DNA from: Pseudonocardia sp. C8
GTDB lineage: Bacteria; Actinomycetota; Actinomycetes; Mycobacteriales; Pseudonocardiaceae
DNA: 64,000 bases
Assembly: GCF_014267175.1 (NCBI RefSeq)
Contig: NZ_JACMTR010000002.1
Span: 446,001-510,000, forward strand
Reading direction: 5' to 3'
Shown: piece by piece, positions 47,396 to 57,313 of the stretch
Layout of the letters: the number at the start of each line of letters is the position of its first letter
Position numbering within the stretch: position 1 is the first letter of the stretch
The notes under the pieces: model-generated
Told to the model about the DNA's origin: nothing
Database searches by the model: none
Seen by the model: the letters and a program-made list of their open reading frames with translations, nothing else
Position numbers and translations under genes: made by a program

Positions 47396-48223
47396 ATGGA
47401 ACTGGACGAGGAGTTCTCCGTCGACGGCCACCGGGTCCGCTGGGCGGCGTGTGGGTCGGGGCCGCCGGTCGTCTTCTGTCACGGGACGCCGTGGTCCTCG
47501 CGGCTGTGGGCACCGATCGCGGCCGCGCTGGCGTCGTCGCACCGGGTGGTGCTCTGGGACATGCCGGGATACGGCGTGTCCTCGAAGAGCGCGGAGGTCT
47601 CGCTCGGTGTGCAGGGCCGGGTGCTCGCGGCGCTGCTCGACGGGTGGCGCCTCGACGACCCGCCGCACGTCGTCGCGCACGACTACGGTGGCGCCGTCGC
47701 CCTGCGGGCGCACCTGGTGCACGGGGCAGCCTACGCCTCGCTGACGCTCGTCGACGTCGTCGCGCTGGCCCCGTGGGGCTCCGAGTTCTTCCGGCTGGTC
47801 CGGGAGAACGCCGCGGCGTTCGCGGCCCTCCCGGATCCGCTGCACGAGGCGCTGGTGCGGGCCTACATCCGCGGGGCGGCGTTCCGGCCCCTGCGGCCCG
47901 ACGACGAGGACGTGCTCGTCCGGCCGTGGCTGGGGGAGTCCGGGCAGGCGGCGTTCTACCGCCAGATCGCCCAGGCCGACCAGCGCTTCACCGACGAGAT
48001 CGAGCCTCGCTACGGCGAGCTCGACCTGCCCGTGCGGATCGTGTGGGGCACCGAGGACACCTGGATCCCGGTGGACCGGGCCCACCGGCTCGCGGCGGCG
48101 ATCCCGGGGGCCGAGCTGCACCTGGTCCCCGAGGCCGGGCACCTGATCCAGCTCGACGCCCCCGAGGCGCTCACCGCCCTGGTCGCGAGCGCGGTCAGCG
48201 GAACTTCTCGGCCACCTGGCTGA
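47396..48223 (+). CDS. Alpha/beta hydrolase
   Basis: The 275-residue protein has the haloalkane-dehalogenase/epoxide-hydrolase-like fold: VVFCHGTPWSSRLW (oxyanion loop), the elbow VAHDYGGAVAL with Asp as nucleophile rather than Ser, and VPEAGHLIQLDAPE with the catalytic His. The HDYGG nucleophile suggests a dehalogenase or epoxide hydrolase. The gap 47170-47395 before it holds no gene. Its 3' end overlaps the opposing LLM gene by 29 bp. Confidence 0.85.
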   Translation: MELDEEFSVDGHRVRWAACGSGPPVVFCHGTPWSSRLWAPIAAALASSHRVVLWDMPGYGVSSKSAEVSLGVQGRVLAALLDGWRLDDPPHVVAHDYGGAVALRAHLVHGAAYASLTLVDVVALAPWGSEFFRLVRENAAAFAALPDPLHEALVRAYIRGAAFRPLRPDDEDVLVRPWLGESGQAAFYRQIAQADQRFTDEIEPRYGELDLPVRIVWGTEDTWIPVDRAHRLAAAIPGAELHLVPEAGHLIQLDAPEALTALVASAVSGTSRPPG

Positions 48224-49025
48224 ACTCGTCGAGCTTCTCGAGGGTCTCGGACTCCGGGCGGGTCGGGAGCAGGAAGGTCACCCGCTCGACGCCGGCGTCG
48301 GCGTAGCCCGCGACCGTCTCCGGATCCGGCCGGGCGGCGAAGACCGTGGTCGGGATGTCCGGCTTCCCGCGGTCGGCGAGGTCCGCGCGCACCCGCCGGA
48401 TCTCCTCGAACGACGTGTGCCCGCGCGGCAACCAGCCGTCGCCGACCTCGGCCAGCCGGTTCAGCGCGGCCTCGCTCTCGCCGCCCAGGTAGATCGGCGG
48501 GTGCGGGCTGCGGACCGGCTTGGGCCAGCAGAAGGAACGCTCGACGTCGAGGTGGTCGCCGTGGAACTCGGCCTCGTCCCGGGTCCACAGCTCCTTCAGC
48601 GTGCGCAGCTGCTCGGTCATCAGCGGGCCGCGGGTCCGCGGGTCGACGCCGTGGTTGCGCATCTCCTCGCGGTTCCAGCCCGCGCCGACGCCGAACAGCA
48701 GCCGCCCCTCCGACAGCAGGTCCAGGCTGGCGGTCTGCTTCGCGGTGTGGATGACGTCACGCTGGGGCAGCAGCGCGATGCCGGTGCCGAGCAGCAGCCG
48801 GGTCGTCGTCCCCGCCATCGCGGTCAGCGCCACGAACGGGTCGAGCGTGCGGTAGTAGACCCGGGGCATGTCCCCGCCGCCCGGGTACGGCGTCTCCCGG
48901 CTCGTCGGGATGTGGGAGTGCTCGGCGAGGAACACCGAGTCGAACCCGCGTTCCTCCAGCGCGCGGCCCAGCGGGCCGGGCCGGATGCCCTCGTCGGTCA
49001 CGAACGTCGCGATGCCGAATTCCAT
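48195..49025 (-). CDS. LLM-class F420-dependent oxidoreductase
   Basis: The 276-residue protein has the bacterial luciferase-like TIM barrel: EFGIATFVTDEGIRPGPLGRALEERGFDSVFLAEHSH, LLLGTGIALLPQRDVIHTAKQTASLDLLSEGRLLFGVGAGWNREEMRNHG, and PPIYLGGESEAALNRLAEVGDGWLP. In actinobacteria this class uses coenzyme F420. ATG 49025 gives the family start. It follows the M20 peptidase gene by 23 bp on the same strand. Confidence 0.9.
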   Translation of the reverse strand: MEFGIATFVTDEGIRPGPLGRALEERGFDSVFLAEHSHIPTSRETPYPGGGDMPRVYYRTLDPFVALTAMAGTTTRLLLGTGIALLPQRDVIHTAKQTASLDLLSEGRLLFGVGAGWNREEMRNHGVDPRTRGPLMTEQLRTLKELWTRDEAEFHGDHLDVERSFCWPKPVRSPHPPIYLGGESEAALNRLAEVGDGWLPRGHTSFEEIRRVRADLADRGKPDIPTTVFAARPDPETVAGYADAGVERVTFLLPTRPESETLEKLDEFSQVAEKFR

Positions 49026-49048
49026 ACGACCTGGATACCGTGCCGGGC

Positions 49049-50416
49049 TCACCCCTGCCCGGCGAGCCTCCGCAGCAGCAGCGCCTCGGCGAGCACACCC
49101 TTCCCGAACATCTCCAGGTGCAGGCTCTCGTCGATGCCGTGCCAGCGGCTCGCCGGGTCACCGACCCCGGTCACCAGCACCGCAGCGCCGGGGAACGTCC
49201 GCGCGAACTCGGCGATGAACGGGATCGAGCCGCCGATCCCGGTCTCGACGGTCGCGTTCCCGAAGGCCGCCGCGTAGGCAGCCCGCGCGTGGTCGTACAC
49301 CTCGCCGGTGGAGGACAGGCTGAACGGTTCGGCCACCCCGGTGCCCGGCGTGACGTGCACGTGCGCGCCCCACGGCACGTGCTGCTCCAGGTGCCGCGCC
49401 AGTGCCTGCTGGGCCGCGGCCGCGTCCTGCCCGGGGGCGAGCCGCATGCTCACCACCGCCCGCGCCCGCGGGAGCAGCACGTTCGCGGCCTCGGCCACCT
49501 TCGGCGCGTCGATGCCGAGTACCGCGACGGCCGGCTTGTGGTTCACCCGGTCCGGGATGCTGCCGGAACCGAGCAGCTCGACGCCCTCGAGCAGCCCGGC
49601 GTCGCTGCGGTAGGTCGCCTCGTCCGGGTCCGGCGCGTCCGACCCGCCCCGCACCAGGCCGGGCACGGCCACGTCGCCCTTGTCGTCGTGCAGCGCGGCG
49701 AGGGTCCGGCAGAGCGCGGTGAGCGCGTCGCCGACCGGGCCGCCGTACAGGCCCGAGTGCACCGGACGCTCCAACATGGACACCTCGACGACGACGTCGA
49801 CCAGCCCCCGCAGGCTGGTGGTCAGCGCCGGCACGTCGACGGCCGGGTTCGCGGCGTCGGCGATCACGATGACGTCCGCGGCCAGCGAGGCGTGATGCCG
49901 CGCCAGCAGCACCGGCAGGGTGGGGGAGCCGGACTCCTCCTCACCCTCGACGAACAGCGTGACGCCCACCGGCGGCCGCCCGCCGTACGCGCGCAGCACC
50001 GCGAGGTGGGTGAGCACGCCGGCCTTGTCGTCGGCGGCGCCGCGGCCGTAGAGCCGGCCGTCACGCTCCGTCGGCTCGAACGGCGGGCTGGTCCAGTGCT
50101 CGTCACCACCGGTGGGCTGCACGTCGTGGTGGGCGTAGAGCATCACGGTCGGCATGCCCTCCGGTGCCGGCCAGTGCGCGACGACCGCGGGCGCCCCGCC
50201 GTCCGCCGCGAGGATCTCCACGTCCGCGGCGCCGGCGGCCCGGGCCAGGCCGGCGACGGCGTCGGCGCAGCGGCGGGTGTCCTCGGCGTGTGCCGGGTCG
50301 GCCCAGATGCTGGGGATGCGGACCAGGGTCTCCAGATCGGTCCGCGCACCGGGCAGGACCCCGACGACGGCGTCGGCGAGCTCGGCGGGCGGCGCGGTGA
50401 TCTGGCGGTCGGACAT
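49049..50416 (-). CDS. M20-family dipeptidase/metallopeptidase
   Basis: The 455-residue enzyme has the two-zinc M20 motifs: VMLYAHHDVQPTGGDEHWTSPPF (first ligand His, Asp), GRGAADDKAGVLTHLA (bridging Asp), VEGEEESGSPTL (catalytic Glu-Glu) and IADAAN, with a lid domain in the middle and the final His near GIDESLHLEMF. It probably cleaves dipeptides or acyl amino acids in the cytoplasm. It is divergent from the acyl-AMP ligase gene. Confidence 0.9.
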   Translation of the reverse strand: MSDRQITAPPAELADAVVGVLPGARTDLETLVRIPSIWADPAHAEDTRRCADAVAGLARAAGAADVEILAADGGAPAVVAHWPAPEGMPTVMLYAHHDVQPTGGDEHWTSPPFEPTERDGRLYGRGAADDKAGVLTHLAVLRAYGGRPPVGVTLFVEGEEESGSPTLPVLLARHHASLAADVIVIADAANPAVDVPALTTSLRGLVDVVVEVSMLERPVHSGLYGGPVGDALTALCRTLAALHDDKGDVAVPGLVRGGSDAPDPDEATYRSDAGLLEGVELLGSGSIPDRVNHKPAVAVLGIDAPKVAEAANVLLPRARAVVSMRLAPGQDAAAAQQALARHLEQHVPWGAHVHVTPGTGVAEPFSLSSTGEVYDHARAAYAAAFGNATVETGIGGSIPFIAEFARTFPGAAVLVTGVGDPASRWHGIDESLHLEMFGKGVLAEALLLRRLAGQG

Positions 50417-50483
50417 GGGCCCGGATGCTACGCCCGGGCCCGGACCGGCCCACCGCTCCCTGATTCGTCGCTAGGGTCGGGGC

Positions 50484-52172
50484 ATGTCCCGATTCCTGGC
50501 GACGTTAGTGGACTCCGCGACCGGTCCCGACCGGGACGCCCGCGGGATGACGACGGGGGAACCGCACGAGCCCGTGCGGCGGACCTGGTCGGAGGTGCAC
50601 CGTGCGGCCCGGGGATGCGCGGACGCGCTGCGCCGGCCCGGTGCGGCGGGGGAACCGGCGTTGCCGCTCGGCGGCGCGGTCGGGGTGCTCGCCGGCGAGC
50701 CGGCGGCGATCGCCCCGGCGGCGCAGGCCGTGTGGCTGTGCGGCGGCAGCGTGACGATGCTGCACCAGCCGACGCCGCGGACCGACCTGGGGGTGTGGGC
50801 CGCCGACACGGTCGCGACGCTGCAGATGATCGACGCGTCGACGGTGCTGCTCGGGCCGCCGTTCGACGCGCTCGCACCGGTCCTGACGGAGCACGGCATC
50901 CCGTTCCGCACCCTGGACACGCTCGACGGGGACGCGGGCGCCTTCACCGCGACCCCGGACGTCGCCGGGGAACACGACACCGCGCTGCTGCAGCTCACCA
51001 GCGGCTCGACCGCGGCCCCGAAGGCCGTCCGGATCACCCACGCGAACCTGCACGCGAACATCGGCGCGATGGTCGTCGCGTCCGAACTGGACGTCGCAGC
51101 CGACCGGATGGTGTCCTGGCTGCCGCTGTTCCACGACATGGGGATGGTCGGCTTCCTCACCGTCCCGATGACGGTGGGGCTGGAGCTGGTCACCGTCACC
51201 CCGGCCGACTTCCTCGGGCGGCCCCGGCTGTGGGCCGAGCTGATCTCGAAGTACCGCGGCACCGTCACCGCCGCTCCGAACTTCGCCTACGCCGTGCTGG
51301 CACGCCAGCTCGCCCGGGTCGACGACGGCGCCCTGGACCTGTCGTCGCTGCGGATCGCGCTCAACGGCGCCGAGCCGGTCGACCCGGCGGCGGTCGAGGC
51401 GTTCACGAGTGCCGGCGCCCGGTTCGGGCTGCGGCCCGAGTCGGTGCTGTGCGCCTACGGGATGGCCGAGACCGCGCTCGGGGTGTCCTTCGCGCCCGTC
51501 CACACCGGACTGACTGTGGACCGGGTGGATGCCGGGGAGCTGGAGGAGCACCGGCGCGCGACACCGGCTGGCTCCGGCCCGGCCCGCGCGTTCCCGGAGC
51601 TGGGCCCGCCGCTGCCGGGCATCGAGGTGAAGGCCGTCGGGTCCGGGGGCCGGGAGCTCGGGCCGCGCGAGGTCGGGGTGCTGCACCTGCGCGGGGAGGC
51701 GGTGACCCCCGGATACCTGACGCTCGACGGCCCGCAGGCCACCCAGGACGCCGACGGCTGGTTCGACACCGGCGACGAGGGCTACCTGACCCCGGAGGGC
51801 GCGGTCGTCGTCTGCGGCCGCACCAAGGACGTGATCATCATGGGGGGCCGCAACATCTACCCGACCGACATCGAGCGGGCGGCCGCCGAGGCGGAGGGTG
51901 TGCGCGCAGGGAACGTCGTCGCGGTGCGGATCGCGGCCGGGGAGGACGGGCGGCACCGGGAGTCGTTCGCCGTCGCGGTCGAGGCGAAGGGCGCCGACAG
52001 CGACGAGGCCGTCAAGGCGATCCGGGACGACGTGGTCCGGCGCGTCGTATCGGCCGTGGGTGTCCGGCCGGCGGAGGTGGCCGTTCTCGCGCCGGGGAGC
52101 CTGCCGAAGACGCCGTCCGGGAAGCTCCGCCGCGCCGCCACCGCCGACCTGATCACTACGCCGGCCCCGTGA
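50484..52172 (+). CDS. Fatty-acyl-AMP ligase / acyl-CoA synthetase (Pks16/FadD-like)
   Basis: The 562-residue ANL-superfamily enzyme activates an acyl chain as adenylate. Core motifs: LLQLTSGSTAAPKAVRITHANL (A3), YGMAETALGVSF (A5), DGWFDTGDEGYL (A7), VVCGRTKDVIIMGGRNIYPTDIE (A8), and a C-terminal LPKTPSGKLRR (A10 lysine). It occupies the slot of Rv1013 (pks16) between ispE and pth. Whether it makes acyl-AMP or acyl-CoA cannot be fixed by eye. Confidence 0.9.
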   Translation: MSRFLATLVDSATGPDRDARGMTTGEPHEPVRRTWSEVHRAARGCADALRRPGAAGEPALPLGGAVGVLAGEPAAIAPAAQAVWLCGGSVTMLHQPTPRTDLGVWAADTVATLQMIDASTVLLGPPFDALAPVLTEHGIPFRTLDTLDGDAGAFTATPDVAGEHDTALLQLTSGSTAAPKAVRITHANLHANIGAMVVASELDVAADRMVSWLPLFHDMGMVGFLTVPMTVGLELVTVTPADFLGRPRLWAELISKYRGTVTAAPNFAYAVLARQLARVDDGALDLSSLRIALNGAEPVDPAAVEAFTSAGARFGLRPESVLCAYGMAETALGVSFAPVHTGLTVDRVDAGELEEHRRATPAGSGPARAFPELGPPLPGIEVKAVGSGGRELGPREVGVLHLRGEAVTPGYLTLDGPQATQDADGWFDTGDEGYLTPEGAVVVCGRTKDVIIMGGRNIYPTDIERAAAEAEGVRAGNVVAVRIAAGEDGRHRESFAVAVEAKGADSDEAVKAIRDDVVRRVVSAVGVRPAEVAVLAPGSLPKTPSGKLRRAATADLITTPAP

Positions 52173-52244
52173 GCGCCCGCCGGCCACCCCTCGCCGGACC
52201 CCGGCCACCACGCGCACCCTGGCACCCCGGCACCCCCAGGCTCC

Positions 52245-52293
52245 CACTCATGGAGCTTTAGTCCTGTGCGACAGGACTAAAGCTCCATGAGTG
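52245..52293. terminator. Perfect 23-bp hairpin between convergent genes
   Basis: The left arm begins CACTCATGGAGC and the right arm ends GCTCCATGAGTG. They pair without mismatch over 23 bp around a GCG loop. It lies between the acyl-AMP ligase and the convergent pth gene and can end both transcripts. Confidence 0.75.
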
Positions 52294-52390
52294 TCACGAG
52301 GGGCGGGGATGCCACGCACGAGGGGCGGCGGGTGCCACGCACGAGGGGCGGCAGGCGCCGCGAGGGGTGGCAGGCGCCGCGAGGGAGGGG
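52294..52390. repeat. Short degenerate direct repeats containing CGAGGGGCGG
   Basis: After the hairpin, a CGAGGGG motif recurs at roughly 17-23 bp intervals (CGAGGGGCGG three times, CGAGGGGTGG once, then CGAGGGAGGGG), with GCCACGCA or GCGCCG between. It ends just before the pth stop. No coding function is seen. Confidence 0.5.
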
Positions 52391-52398
52391 CGGCGGGG

Positions 52399-52992
52399 TC
52401 AGCCGGACAGCGGGTGGAAGCGGTTCTGGGCCGGTTCCAGACCGTCGGCCAGCAGCGCCTCGGTGGCGTCCGCGGCCAGGTCCAGCCCGAGGTCGAGCTC
52501 CTTCTTCTCGGCCCCCGAGAAGCGCTTGAGCACGTAGTCCGCGGGATCCTGCCGACCCGGCGGTCGGCCGATCCCGAACCGGACCCGCAGGTAGTCCTTC
52601 GTGCCCAGCGAGCGGCTGATCGAGCGGAGGCCGTTGTGCCCGCCCTCGCCGCCACCGCGCTTGAGCCGGACCACACCGAACTCGAGGTCCAGGTCGTCGT
52701 GCACGACGACCAGCTCGGTCGGCGCCACCGAGAAGTACTTCACCAGGCCGGCGACCGGTCCACCGGAGACGTTCATGTACGTCCGCGGGACGGCGACGGT
52801 CACCGGCCGGCCGGCGAGCCGGCCCTGGGCGACGTCGGTGTTCGTCCGCTTGTGCACCGAGAACCGGCCCGCGCCGGCCCGCGCCGCCAGCAGGGCGGCG
52901 ACGCGGGCACCGACGTTGTGCCGGGTCTCGGCGTACTCGGGACCCGGGTTGCCGAGCCCGACGACCACCGCGGGACCCGGCACGGGGCTCAC
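52399..52992 (-). CDS. pth: Peptidyl-tRNA hydrolase
   Basis: The 197-residue enzyme recycles peptidyl-tRNA. Motifs: [20 protein letters not shown] (catalytic His), [26 protein letters not shown] (catalytic Asp), and [12 protein letters not shown]. It starts at GTG overlapping the rplY stop (GTGA), the usual rplY-pth pair. Confidence 0.95.
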   Translation of the reverse strand: MSPVPGPAVVVGLGNPGPEYAETRHNVGARVAALLAARAGAGRFSVHKRTNTDVAQGRLAGRPVTVAVPRTYMNVSGGPVAGLVKYFSVAPTELVVVHDDLDLEFGVVRLKRGGGEGGHNGLRSISRSLGTKDYLRVRFGIGRPPGRQDPADYVLKRFSGAEKKELDLGLDLAADATEALLADGLEPAQNRFHPLSG

Positions 52993-53651
52993 TGCTCGGA
53001 GCCGCTCTCGGAGCCCTCGCTGCTCTCGGCGGCCTGCTCCTCGTCGGAGGGCTCCTCGACGACGCCGGCGCCCTCGGTGTCGATCTCGGCCTCGAGGTCG
53101 GCCTCGGTCGGCGCCGCGATGACCTGCACGACGAGGTAGTCGGGGTCGGTGCGCAGCTCGACGCCGCGCGGCAGGTCGAGGTCCCTGGCGTAGTAGTGGG
53201 TGCCGATCTCGGCGCCCTCGAGCGAGACCTCGACCTGGTCCGGGATGTTCAGCGCGTCGGCCTCGACCACGACCGTGTTCAGGTCCTGGGAGACCAGCGA
53301 GCCCGGGGCGGCGTCGCCGGTGACGACGACGTCGAGCTCGACCTCGACCTTCTCGCCGCGCTTGATGACCAGGAGGTCGACGTGCTCGATGTAGGGGCGC
53401 AGCGGGTGCACGACGACGGTCTTGGTCAGCGCCAGCTGCGGCTTGCTGCCGGCCACGTCCAGCTCGAGCACGGCGTTGCGGCCCTGCTCGCGGACCACGG
53501 CCGCGAACTCCAGCGACGGCAGCGACAGGTGCACCGGGTCGGTGCCGTGCCCGTACAGGACGGCCGGGATCTTGCCGGCCCGGCGGGTGCGGCGGGCGGC
53601 GCCCTTGCCGAACTCGGTGCGGGTCTCGGCGGGGATGCGGGTCTGGGCCAC
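52989..53651 (-). CDS. rplY: 50S ribosomal protein L25 (general stress protein Ctc)
   Basis: The 220-residue protein has an N-terminal L25 domain that binds 5S rRNA ([39 protein letters not shown]) and the Ctc-type C-terminal beta domain ([38 protein letters not shown]). An acidic tail follows. GTG 53651 is preceded by GAGGAG and begins the family sequence. Confidence 0.94.
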   Translation of the reverse strand: MAQTRIPAETRTEFGKGAARRTRRAGKIPAVLYGHGTDPVHLSLPSLEFAAVVREQGRNAVLELDVAGSKPQLALTKTVVVHPLRPYIEHVDLLVIKRGEKVEVELDVVVTGDAAPGSLVSQDLNTVVVEADALNIPDQVEVSLEGAEIGTHYYARDLDLPRGVELRTDPDYLVVQVIAAPTEADLEAEIDTEGAGVVEEPSDEEQAAESSEGSESGSEQ

Positions 53652-54464
53652 GGGAGGCTCCTCGTCAAATCTGCTGCGACAGTGGAAGGCGTGCGCGCGG
53701 CGAGGAGCCGACCGGGATCGGCCCACGTCGATCACGGCGGGTCAGCGTGCACCCGCCCTCGCCGCGGAGATGCCGGAAGTCTACGCGACGGCTGCCCTAC
53801 ACCCTCCGGGCCCCCGCCGCAACGGCGGACGGGTGCGCGATCCGGCGTGCCACGGACGGCCTGCGGAGCACCGGGCGGGCAACGCGGCCGGGCTCGGTGG
53901 TCGGCGGGCTCCCCGCCGGTGAGGTGCACGTTTCCGTCCTCGCCGGGCCGGAACAGTGTTGATCGACTGGTCCCTGGTGGCTGAGGTGCACGAAGATGCC
54001 CTGGATGGGGCGAATCGGTGCTGATCGACTTGTCCCTGGTGGCTGAAGCGCACGCATCCGCCCCGGATGGGGCGAATCGGTGCTGATCGACGGCGGTGTG
54101 GTCGGTGAGGTGCGCGCTTTCGCCGTCCGGCGGTGATTTTCGTGCTGATCGACCGGGCCTGGCCTGGTGGGACGCACGTTCCTGCCCTCGCCGGGCCGGA
54201 ACGGTGCTGATCGACTGGTTCCGGGGTCGGTGAGGCGCACGTCGTCGCCGTCGGCAGGGCGACACCGTGATGATCGACAGCGGTCGGCGGGCGGGGCGCC
54301 GGTCGTCCCCGGTAGAGCCGCCGTGGACGCTGGTGGCGACCCGGGCGGGCGGCGCGGCCGGGCACCCGCGGCGGCACCCGGCCCGGGAGCTCGCTCACGA
54401 CGAGGAGCCGCTCGGTTCGGGAACTCTCGCCGGCCCCGGGCGGCTCGCCGGAGCCGGAGCTCGG
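53652..54464. other. Intergenic region between prs and rplY
   Basis: This gap of about 810 bp has no supported gene. It contains the rplY-pth promoter region (53652-53800) and a six-copy 62-bp-period repeat array (53920-54278). Open frames across the array are in both directions and follow a 62-bp period that is not a multiple of three, so they are not coding. Confidence 0.7.
53920..54278 (+). repeat. Six copies of a 48-bp hairpin repeat with 62-bp period
   Basis: Units lie at 53920-53967, 53982-54029, 54044-54091, 54106-54153, 54168-54215 and 54231-54278. Each is exactly 48 bp, beginning close to TGAGGTGCACG and ending GATCGAC, separated by 14-15 bp linkers often reading CCTGGTGG. The outer arms GCAC/GTGC pair. 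Inner arms differ between copies yet keep pairing: GTTCC/GGAAC in copy 5, GCCCC/GGGGC in copies 2-3, GTCGCC/GGCGAC in copy 6. Three more copies are at 44043-44214 in the opposite orientation. Confidence 0.85.
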
Positions 54465-55445
54465 TCAGGCGTTGCCGTCGAACAGGCTGGTCACCGAGCC
54501 GTCCTCGAAGACCTGGTGGATCGCCTCGGCCAGCAGCGGGGCGATCGGCAGCACGGTCATCTTGCCGAAGCGCTTCTCGGTCGGGATCGGCAGCGAGTCG
54601 GTGAAGACCACCTCGTCGGCGCCGCAGGTGGACAGCCGCTCGGTGGCCGGACCGGAGAGCACGCCGTGGGTCGCGGCGACGATCACCTTGGCCGCGCCCT
54701 CCTTGAGCAGCACGTCGACCGCCTTGGCCACCGTGCCACCGGTGTCGATCATGTCGTCGATGACCACGCAGCAGCGGCCCTCGATGTCACCGACGACCCG
54801 GTTCGCGACGGCCTCGTTGGGCTTGTGCGGGTCCCGGGTCTTGTGGATGAACGCCAGCGGGGTGCCGCCCAGGGTGTCGGCCCAGCGCTCGGCGAGCCGC
54901 ACGCGTCCGGAGTCGGGGGAGACGACCGCGAAGTTCTCGTCCGGCCGGCTGTCCTTGATGTACTGGGCCAGCACGGGCAGCGCGAACAGGTGGTCCACGG
55001 GGCCGTCGAAGAAGCCCTGGATCTGCGCGGTGTGCAGGTCCACGGTGAGGATGCGGTCGGCGCCCGCGGTCTTGAACATGTCCGCGACGAGGCGGGCCGA
55101 GATGGGCTCGCGGCCGCGGTGCTTCTTGTCCTGGCGGGCGTAGCCCCAGAACGGCATGACGGCGGTGATCCGCTTGGCCGACCCGCGCTTCAGCGCGTCG
55201 ACCATGATCAGCTGCTCCATGATCGCGTCGTTGATCGGCGCGGAGTGCGCCTGGATCACGAACGCGTCGCTGCCGCGGACCGACTCCTCGAAGCGGCAGA
55301 AGATCTCCCCGTTGGCGAACGAGTACGCCGCCTGCGGGGTGACCGTGACGTCCAGTTCCTTGGCCACGTGCTCGGCCAGCTCCGGGTGCGCCCTCCCCGA
55401 GAAGAGCATCATGTTCTTCTTCGGGGTACCTGCGATCGCGCTCAC
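54465..55445 (-). CDS. prs: Ribose-phosphate pyrophosphokinase
   Basis: The 326-residue enzyme makes PRPP from ribose 5-phosphate and ATP. Motifs: [66 protein letters not shown] (flexible loop), [12 protein letters not shown], and the PRPP loop [13 protein letters not shown]. The GTG at 55445 overlaps the glmU stop (GTGA). The glmU-prs operon matches Rv1018c-Rv1017c. Confidence 0.95.
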   Translation of the reverse strand: MSAIAGTPKKNMMLFSGRAHPELAEHVAKELDVTVTPQAAYSFANGEIFCRFEESVRGSDAFVIQAHSAPINDAIMEQLIMVDALKRGSAKRITAVMPFWGYARQDKKHRGREPISARLVADMFKTAGADRILTVDLHTAQIQGFFDGPVDHLFALPVLAQYIKDSRPDENFAVVSPDSGRVRLAERWADTLGGTPLAFIHKTRDPHKPNEAVANRVVGDIEGRCCVVIDDMIDTGGTVAKAVDVLLKEGAAKVIVAATHGVLSGPATERLSTCGADEVVFTDSLPIPTEKRFGKMTVLPIAPLLAEAIHQVFEDGSVTSLFDGNA

Positions 55446-57025
55446 CGTGCGGTGCCTCCTCGGCTGAGGTCCTCGGCCGGTCCGGTGGCGGACCGGGTGT
55501 GCGGGGTGGCCGTGCCGTTGCCGGCCGGCCCGTCGTTCCCGGGCGGTCTGGTTCCCGCCCGTTCGGCCGCCTCGGCGGCCGGTGTGCCAGGGCGCTTGCG
55601 GGGCACCCAACCCTCGATGGTGCGCTGTGGCCCACCCGACACCGCGAGCGCCCCCGGCGGGACGTCCTCGCGCAGCACCGTCCCGGCGCCGGTGTAGGCG
55701 CCGTCCCCGACCGTGACGGGGGCGATGAACATGGTGTCCGAGCCGGTGCGGACGTGCGAACCGACGACCGTGCGCTGCTTGCGCACGCCGTCGTAGTTCA
55801 CGAACACCGACGACGCGCCGATGTTGCTCATCTCGCCGATCGTGGCGTCCCCGACGTAGGTCAGGTGCGGGACCTTGGTGCCGGTGCCGATGTCGGAGTT
55901 CTTCACCTCGACGAACGTGCCGATCTTGCCCGTGGCCCCCAGCCGCGTGTTCGGGCGCAGGTAGGCGAACGGGCCGACCGAGGCGTTCGCCCCGATCTCG
56001 GACTCCGACCCGTGCGTGCGGACGACGGTCGCACCCGCCCCGATCACGCAGTCGGTCAGCGTGGTGTCGGGGCCGATCCGGGCCCCGTCGGCGACCGTGC
56101 AGCGGCCGTGCAGCTGCGTGCCCGGGTGCAGGACGACGTCGGTCCCGAGCTCCACCTGGACGTCGACCCAGGTGGTGGCCGGGTCGACGACGGTGACGCC
56201 GTCGAGCATCCAGCGCCGCAGCAGCCTGCGGTTCAGCTCGGCGCGCAGCTCCGCGAGCTGGACCCGGTCGTTGACCCCGCGCAGCAGCCACTCGTCGGCG
56301 CAGCGGACGGCGTGCACCGTGCGACCGGCCGCGACCGCGGCCTCGACCAGGTCGGTCAGGTACAGCTCCTGCTGCTCGTTGTGGGCGGCCAGCCCGGCGA
56401 TGCCCGCGCGGAGGAACTCCGCGTCGAACGCGTAGACGCCCGAGTTGACCTCGGTGATCGCCCGCTGCGACGCGGTGGCGTCGGAGTGCTCGACGATCGC
56501 GGAGACCGCCCCGTCCCGGCGCACGATCCGGCCGTACCCGGTCGGGTCGGCCGGCTCGCCGGTCAGCAGGGTCACCGCGGCGCCGGTCTCCTCGTGCGCC
56601 CCGACCAGCGCGGACAGGGTGCCGGTGTCGAGGAGCGGGACGTCGCCGTAGGTGACGAGCACGGTGCCGGTCAGCCCGGGCGGCAGCGCCGCCAGGCCGC
56701 AGCGGACGGCGTCGCCGGTGCCCAGGCGTCGTTCCTGGACGGCGGTCGCGACGTCACGTCCGAGCTCGCCGGCCAGCCCGGTGACGGCCTCGGTGACCTG
56801 CTCGAGCTGGTGCCCGACGACGGCCACGAGGTGCTCGGGGCCCACGCCGGCGACGGCGTGCAGCGCGTGGCCGAGCATCGGCCGTCCGCCGAGCTCGTGC
56901 AGGACCTTCGGTGTCGCCGAGCGCATCCGCGTGCCCGCGCCGGCGGCGAGGACGATCCCCGCGGCGACCCGTCCGCGACCGGCTGCGGGTCGTTCGCCGG
57001 TGCTGCCCTGGTGGGCCTCGGGCAT
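55442..57025 (-). CDS. glmU: Bifunctional UDP-GlcNAc pyrophosphorylase / GlcN-1-P acetyltransferase GlmU
   Basis: The 527-residue enzyme makes UDP-GlcNAc for peptidoglycan. The N-terminal uridyltransferase domain has [39 protein letters not shown] and NSGVYAFD. The C-terminal left-handed beta helix shows [41 protein letters not shown], and [20 protein letters not shown] hexapeptides (IAPVTVG here). It carries a C-terminal tail of about 40 residues beyond the helix. It starts the operon with prs. Confidence 0.94.
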   Translation of the reverse strand: MPEAHQGSTGERPAAGRGRVAAGIVLAAGAGTRMRSATPKVLHELGGRPMLGHALHAVAGVGPEHLVAVVGHQLEQVTEAVTGLAGELGRDVATAVQERRLGTGDAVRCGLAALPPGLTGTVLVTYGDVPLLDTGTLSALVGAHEETGAAVTLLTGEPADPTGYGRIVRRDGAVSAIVEHSDATASQRAITEVNSGVYAFDAEFLRAGIAGLAAHNEQQELYLTDLVEAAVAAGRTVHAVRCADEWLLRGVNDRVQLAELRAELNRRLLRRWMLDGVTVVDPATTWVDVQVELGTDVVLHPGTQLHGRCTVADGARIGPDTTLTDCVIGAGATVVRTHGSESEIGANASVGPFAYLRPNTRLGATGKIGTFVEVKNSDIGTGTKVPHLTYVGDATIGEMSNIGASSVFVNYDGVRKQRTVVGSHVRTGSDTMFIAPVTVGDGAYTGAGTVLREDVPPGALAVSGGPQRTIEGWVPRKRPGTPAAEAAERAGTRPPGNDGPAGNGTATPHTRSATGPAEDLSRGGTAR

Positions 57026-57313
57026 GTTCGGCTCCTCCTGCTGGGTTCACCCGCCGCCGGTCCGGGCGGCCCGTGCACGCACGCCCCGTGCGATCGGGTC
57101 GTCGTGCACCCTCCGGCCGCGCCGGTACGGCATCGTACGGGCCGGGCCCGGGCGGGTTCGCACCCGTCACCGGGAGCCCGCACGGTCCAGTGTCCCAAGG
57201 ATGCCGCTCACCGGCCCGGTCCGGGGGGACAACCGGCCCGGGCAGGGCTGGACAGCGGGCCGCCGAGGCGTTGGGATCGGGCGCGACGGATACCGATGTC
57301 ACTGGAGGCACCG

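Noticed and set aside
53920..54278. A second CRISPR array
   Set aside because: Units are degenerate, linkers are 14-15 bp and semi-conserved, and there are no unique spacers, so it is not CRISPR.
53781..54398. Minus-strand open frames through the 62-bp repeat array with repeated VDQH-like peptides
   Set aside because: The 62-bp period is not a multiple of three, so the frame shifts between copies and no constant peptide repeat results; hairpin arms, not codons, are conserved.
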